This document shows, in pieces, positions 47,405 to 48,415 of a DNA stretch of 48,415 nucleotides (position 1 is the stretch's first letter; the number at the start of each line of letters is the position of its first letter). The stretch comes from Pseudomonas sp. (GTDB taxonomy: Bacteria > Pseudomonadota > Gammaproteobacteria > Pseudomonadales > Pseudomonadaceae). The notes beneath the pieces are model-generated. The model was not told where the DNA came from. It saw nothing but the letters and a program-made list of their open reading frames with translations, and ran no database searches. Where the stretch lies: positions 1-48,415 of the forward strand of contig JAUVYN010000016.1 of NCBI GenBank assembly GCA_030603065.1, given 5' to 3'. The position numbers were made by a program, and so were the translations under genes.

Positions 47405-48415
47405 ATGGAAGAATGCGGACCAACCCGACACTCCTTCTACGTACTTGATACCAACGTCCTGATTCACGACCCCAACGCGCTACTGAACTTCGAAGAACAC
47501 CACGTCATCATCCCGATGACCGTCCTGGAAGAACTCGACAAGCTCAAATCCGGCAAGACCAGCATCGCCGCAGACTGTCGACAAGCAATCAGACTGATAG
47601 ATCAAACGCTCGCCGACGCCCCACCCGATCAGGTCGAACAGGGAGTCCCGATACAACGAGGCAAGCTAGGCCCCCACGGTACCCTGGCAATCCTCATGGA
47701 CAAGGCCCCAATTCCCGCCCACTGCCTCCCCAACGACCTCAACGACAACAAGATCATCAACCAGCTCTGCCAGCTTCAGCACCGCCATCCCCAGGACCGA
47801 ATCGTCCTCGTTTCCAAAGACATCAACATGCGCCTCAAGGCACGCGCCTGCGGGATCGACGCAGAGGACTACCACACCGACCAGCTACTCGACGACATCG
47901 CACTCCTGGCCCGCGGTTATCATGAAGTGGAAGGCTCCTTCTGGGACCGGGTGAGCAAGGTCGAGACTCAACAGCGCATGGGCCAGACGGTGCATCAGGT
48001 GCAGCTCACCGATAACCTGCCGGCACTGCATATCAATGACTTCATTATCGACGGGCAGGGCTTCGTCGGCTGGGTGAAGGGCATCGATGGCAGTCGACTG
48101 ACCCTGCGCGACATGCATCAGGAGCCGCTGTTGCATCAGGAGGCCTGGGGGCTGCGCCCACGGGACATCCATCAGGCCCTGGCGATGTATGCGCTACTCG
48201 ATCCGGACATCCATCTGGTCAACCTGACTGGATCCGCTGGCTCGGGCAAGACCATCCTCGCCTTGGCCGCGGCCATCGAACAGACCATGGTCAGCAAGAC
48301 CTACCGACGTATCATCGCCACCCGCAGTACCCAGGGACTGGATGAGGACATCGGGTTTCTGCCGGGCACCGAGGCGGAAAAGATGGAGCCCTGGCTGGGC
48401 GCGATCACTGACAAT
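47405..48415 (+). CDS. PIN-domain / PhoH-like ATPase, partial
   Basis: PhoH2-type protein combining an N-terminal PIN ribonuclease domain with a PhoH-type P-loop ATPase; family members act as RNA helicase-nucleases. The first 337 codons are present and the frame is open at the right edge; the family is usually about 460 residues. The PIN domain starts YVLDTNVLIHDP and has VLEELDKLKSGK, NDNKIIN and VSKDINMRLKARACG, covering the acidic nuclease residues. The ATPase part shows LTGSAGSGKTILALAAA. GAGGTG lies about 8 bases before the ATG. The trailing Walker B region is beyond the window. Confidence 0.93.
   Translation, partial: MEECGPTRHSFYVLDTNVLIHDPNALLNFEEHHVIIPMTVLEELDKLKSGKTSIAADCRQAIRLIDQTLADAPPDQVEQGVPIQRGKLGPHGTLAILMDKAPIPAHCLPNDLNDNKIINQLCQLQHRHPQDRIVLVSKDINMRLKARACGIDAEDYHTDQLLDDIALLARGYHEVEGSFWDRVSKVETQQRMGQTVHQVQLTDNLPALHINDFIIDGQGFVGWVKGIDGSRLTLRDMHQEPLLHQEAWGLRPRDIHQALAMYALLDPDIHLVNLTGSAGSGKTILALAAAIEQTMVSKTYRRIIATRSTQGLDEDIGFLPGTEAEKMEPWLGAITDN

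Overview
The window is GC-rich, densely coding chromosomal DNA from a gammaproteobacterium. Gene content and order point to Pseudomonas sensu lato (Pseudomonadaceae). The strongest evidence is the run cysD-cysNC / nif3-like / algW / hisCDG-murA-ibaG-mlaBCDEF / kdsD-kdsC-lptCAB-rpoN-hpf-ptsN-rapZ-npr, followed by a bioBFHCD operon with an acyl-CoA dehydrogenase just beyond it. From memory these match separate P. aeruginosa blocks around PA3763-3767, PA4442-4473 and PA0486-0506, joined differently here. The species cannot be named from the sequence alone. I found no rRNA, tRNA, CRISPR array, insertion sequence or prophage gene.

Layout. (1) 1-9426: partial purL (minus), mltF (plus), tadA, cysNC, cysD and a NIF3-family gene (all minus). 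(2) 9563-18380: algW (plus) converges on a ten-gene minus-strand operon read as mlaF-mlaE-mlaD-mlaC-mlaB-ibaG-murA-hisG-hisD-hisC, which combines outer-membrane lipid asymmetry, the first committed peptidoglycan step and histidine synthesis. (3) 18590-25484: the divergent plus-strand run kdsD-kdsC-lptC-lptA-lptB (Kdo supply and LPS export), then rpoN-hpf-ptsN-rapZ-npr (sigma-54, ribosome hibernation, nitrogen PTS). (4) 25505-29780: pmbA (minus), darP (plus) and an egtD-egtB ergothioneine-type pair. (5) 29865-36870, minus strand: an acyl-CoA dehydrogenase, a small flagellar-rod-like protein and the bioB-bioF-bioH-bioC-bioD operon. (6) 36957-48415, plus strand: comF-like, srkA, a second large acyl-CoA dehydrogenase, an MscK-type mechanosensitive channel, efpL, a carboxylesterase, rhlB and a partial PIN-PhoH gene.

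Many genes are translationally coupled by ATGA or GTGA overlaps: murA/hisG, mlaB/mlaC, kdsD/kdsC, kdsC/lptC, lptA/lptB, egtD/egtB, bioF/bioH and bioC/bioD. Cell-envelope assembly dominates the centre of the window (Mla, Lpt, KdsCD, MurA, AlgW, MltF), beside global regulators (RpoN, PtsN/NPr, RapZ).

Most of the window is conserved housekeeping sequence, and I do not see a wholly new multi-gene system. The most informative material is regulatory. Two overlapping PsrA-type boxes sit on a near-consensus promoter of the first acyl-CoA dehydrogenase. A BirA/BioO-like operator lies between bioB and comF, overlapping the bioB promoter and the comF start. An AlgU/RpoE-like promoter with an inverted repeat precedes egtDB. 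Perfect inverted repeats precede purL and the second acyl-CoA dehydrogenase. mltF may be leaderless. Two protein-level points also deserve follow-up: the miniature FlgC-like protein, and an APS-kinase domain whose DGDN motif reads DGKV.
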